Position numbers and translations under genes: made by a program. Below are positions 63,141 to 64,000 of a DNA stretch of 64,000 nt, piece by piece (position 1 is the first letter of the stretch; the number at the start of each line of letters is the position of its first letter). The notes beneath the pieces are model-generated. The model was not told where the DNA came from. It saw only the letters and a list, made by a program, of their open reading frames with translations, and made no database searches. Source of the stretch: Labilibacter marinus (GTDB taxonomy: Bacteria > Bacteroidota > Bacteroidia > Bacteroidales > Marinilabiliaceae); contig NZ_LXYE02000045.1 in the NCBI RefSeq assembly GCF_001659685.2, positions 62,001-126,000 of the forward strand, given 5' to 3'.

Positions 63141-63145
63141 ACAGA

Positions 63146-64000
63146 TTATTCCTTGGTTAGTTTTTGGTAATATACCAACTCCTTATCCAAACCTAATTCT
63201 GGATGCAAGAGCTGAACTAAATCTTGTAAAATTACATCCGGCTCCATCAATCCCTTTTCATAAATCATGGATTTATTAGAGTTGGAATAAATGACATTCT
63301 TTTCTTTAAAGGCTCTAAAATCGGCATACCTTTCATCTTCTTGCGAGAGTAAAGAATAACCGTATGTCTCAGGCGAATTAACAATTAAGGACCAAAACTC
63401 ACTATTGGCAGCTGATTCGTATACTGTTTCAAAATCATAACTTAAGGAGCCCGTTCCATGCCTATCCTTAAAAATATAATTCACATTGGCATCCTTTAAA
63501 AAGTTAGCATTATAACTTTCGGCAGCAGCGGTATACCATACGCCTTGATAAGTTTTCCCTGTAAAAACAGTTGGTTTCGAATCCGCTTTTAAAGCGATTT
63601 CTTTAACATCGTGATATCTTTTTGCAATTTCTTCCACAATGCTTTTGGCCTGCTCCTCTTTATTAAAAAATGTAGCCACATACACCAGCCATTCTACTCT
63701 TCCAAGCGGTGTATTTTCCAGATAACTGCAATTGGTTGCAATCTTGATTCCCGCACTTCTAACAGGACCATAAAAATCTTCCTTAAAAGGAGAAATCATC
63801 ATCATATCAGGATGTAGCGCCATTAGTAATTCTGCATCTGGAGCAAAAGCACTTCCTATATTCCTAATTGTCCCCTCTCTGATTCCCTTTTGCACAATTG
63901 GATTCGAAACATACTGAGGCTCAGCCATACCAACAACTTGTTGCAACACCTCTAATTCATTTGCATAACTAATTTGAGTAGAAGTAACAGACACCCACCT
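63146..64000 (-). CDS. Periplasmic substrate-binding protein of the importer (5' end outside window)
   Basis: About 285 residues are visible; the frame runs off the right edge, so the signal peptide and start are missing. The type III (BtuF/FepB-like) binding fold is clear: VVGMAEPQYVSNPIVQKGIR, NIGSAFAPDAELLMALHPDM, GIKIATNCSYLENTPLGRVE, FTGKTYQGVWYTAAAESYNA and the terminal EPDVILQDLVQLLHPEL. The AEPQYV and TYQGVW blocks fit Bacteroidota cobalamin or siderophore binders. It heads the SBP-permease-ATPase operon. Any riboswitch or TonB receptor upstream would lie outside the window. Confidence 0.88.
   Translation of the reverse strand, partial: RWVSVTSTQISYANELEVLQQVVGMAEPQYVSNPIVQKGIREGTIRNIGSAFAPDAELLMALHPDMMMISPFKEDFYGPVRSAGIKIATNCSYLENTPLGRVEWLVYVATFFNKEEQAKSIVEEIAKRYHDVKEIALKADSKPTVFTGKTYQGVWYTAAAESYNANFLKDANVNYIFKDRHGTGSLSYDFETVYESAANSEFWSLIVNSPETYGYSLLSQEDERYADFRAFKEKNVIYSNSNKSMIYEKGLMEPDVILQDLVQLLHPELGLDKELVYYQKLTKE

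Overview
The window looks like a chromosomal segment of a free-living, probably marine member of the Bacteroidota, most likely class Bacteroidia near Marinilabiliales. I infer this from gene content and style, with no rRNA to confirm it. The evidence is AT-rich DNA, several promoters of the Bacteroidota type (TTTG, about 20 bp, TAnnTTTG), weak Shine-Dalgarno sequences, many lipoproteins, a TonB-dependent receptor with an N-terminal carboxypeptidase-like domain, and lineage-typical families (DUF4831, DUF4783, DUF4625, DUF5060, PorT-like barrels, LytS/LytTR pairs). No tRNA, rRNA, transposase, integrase or CRISPR array was seen.

Region by region. 0.1-4.2 kb: a carbohydrate porin divergent from an AraC regulator and a metallo-beta-lactamase-fold hydrolase. 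4.6-12.8 kb: polysaccharide use, with a GH3 glycosidase, a TPR/helix-turn-helix membrane regulator, a 1011-residue DUF5060 glycosidase-like protein and an esterase-fold protein lacking its nucleophile. 12.9-15.9 kb: a TolQ/MotA-like membrane protein, a LytS/LytTR pair and a small beta-barrel. 16-25.2 kb: mostly housekeeping genes (POT peptide transporter, NAD(P)HX repair, DUF4831, PepD), then a sugar-epimerase-like lipoprotein, AraC regulator and MFS transporter.

25.2-30.0 kb is a clear accessory stretch. All its genes are small, on the minus strand and mostly unrecognised. They include two decayed genes (a stop-interrupted membrane protein and a frameshifted methyltransferase), a PKD lipoprotein and an FRG-domain protein. 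A 60-bp element after one of these genes matches, in inverted orientation, an element after a gene end at the left edge of the window (52 of 60 positions identical). 30.1-33.7 kb holds the most unusual structure: an 18-unit degenerate tandem array with a 21-bp period, between an unrecognised coiled-coil-like gene and two lipoprotein genes (LPP20 type and TPR type).

33.8-38.7 kb: a DSD1-type PLP enzyme and a probable metal-uptake locus (Cys/His-rich exported protein, TonB receptor, His-rich DUF4625 lipoprotein). 38.9-49.3 kb: an FAD oxidoreductase, arginine deiminase, serpin, AhpC/AhpF peroxide defence, aldose epimerase, a Tat-exported ferredoxin-like aldo/keto reductase and a DUF6599-like protein. 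49.4-61.1 kb: core genes (Era, Der, RlmH, NadC, FKBP) around a hemerythrin/pseudo-receiver LuxR pair and a very large NtrY-like kinase. 61.1 kb to the right edge: a cobalamin/iron-siderophore type ABC importer (ATPase, permease, binding protein), cut by the window end.
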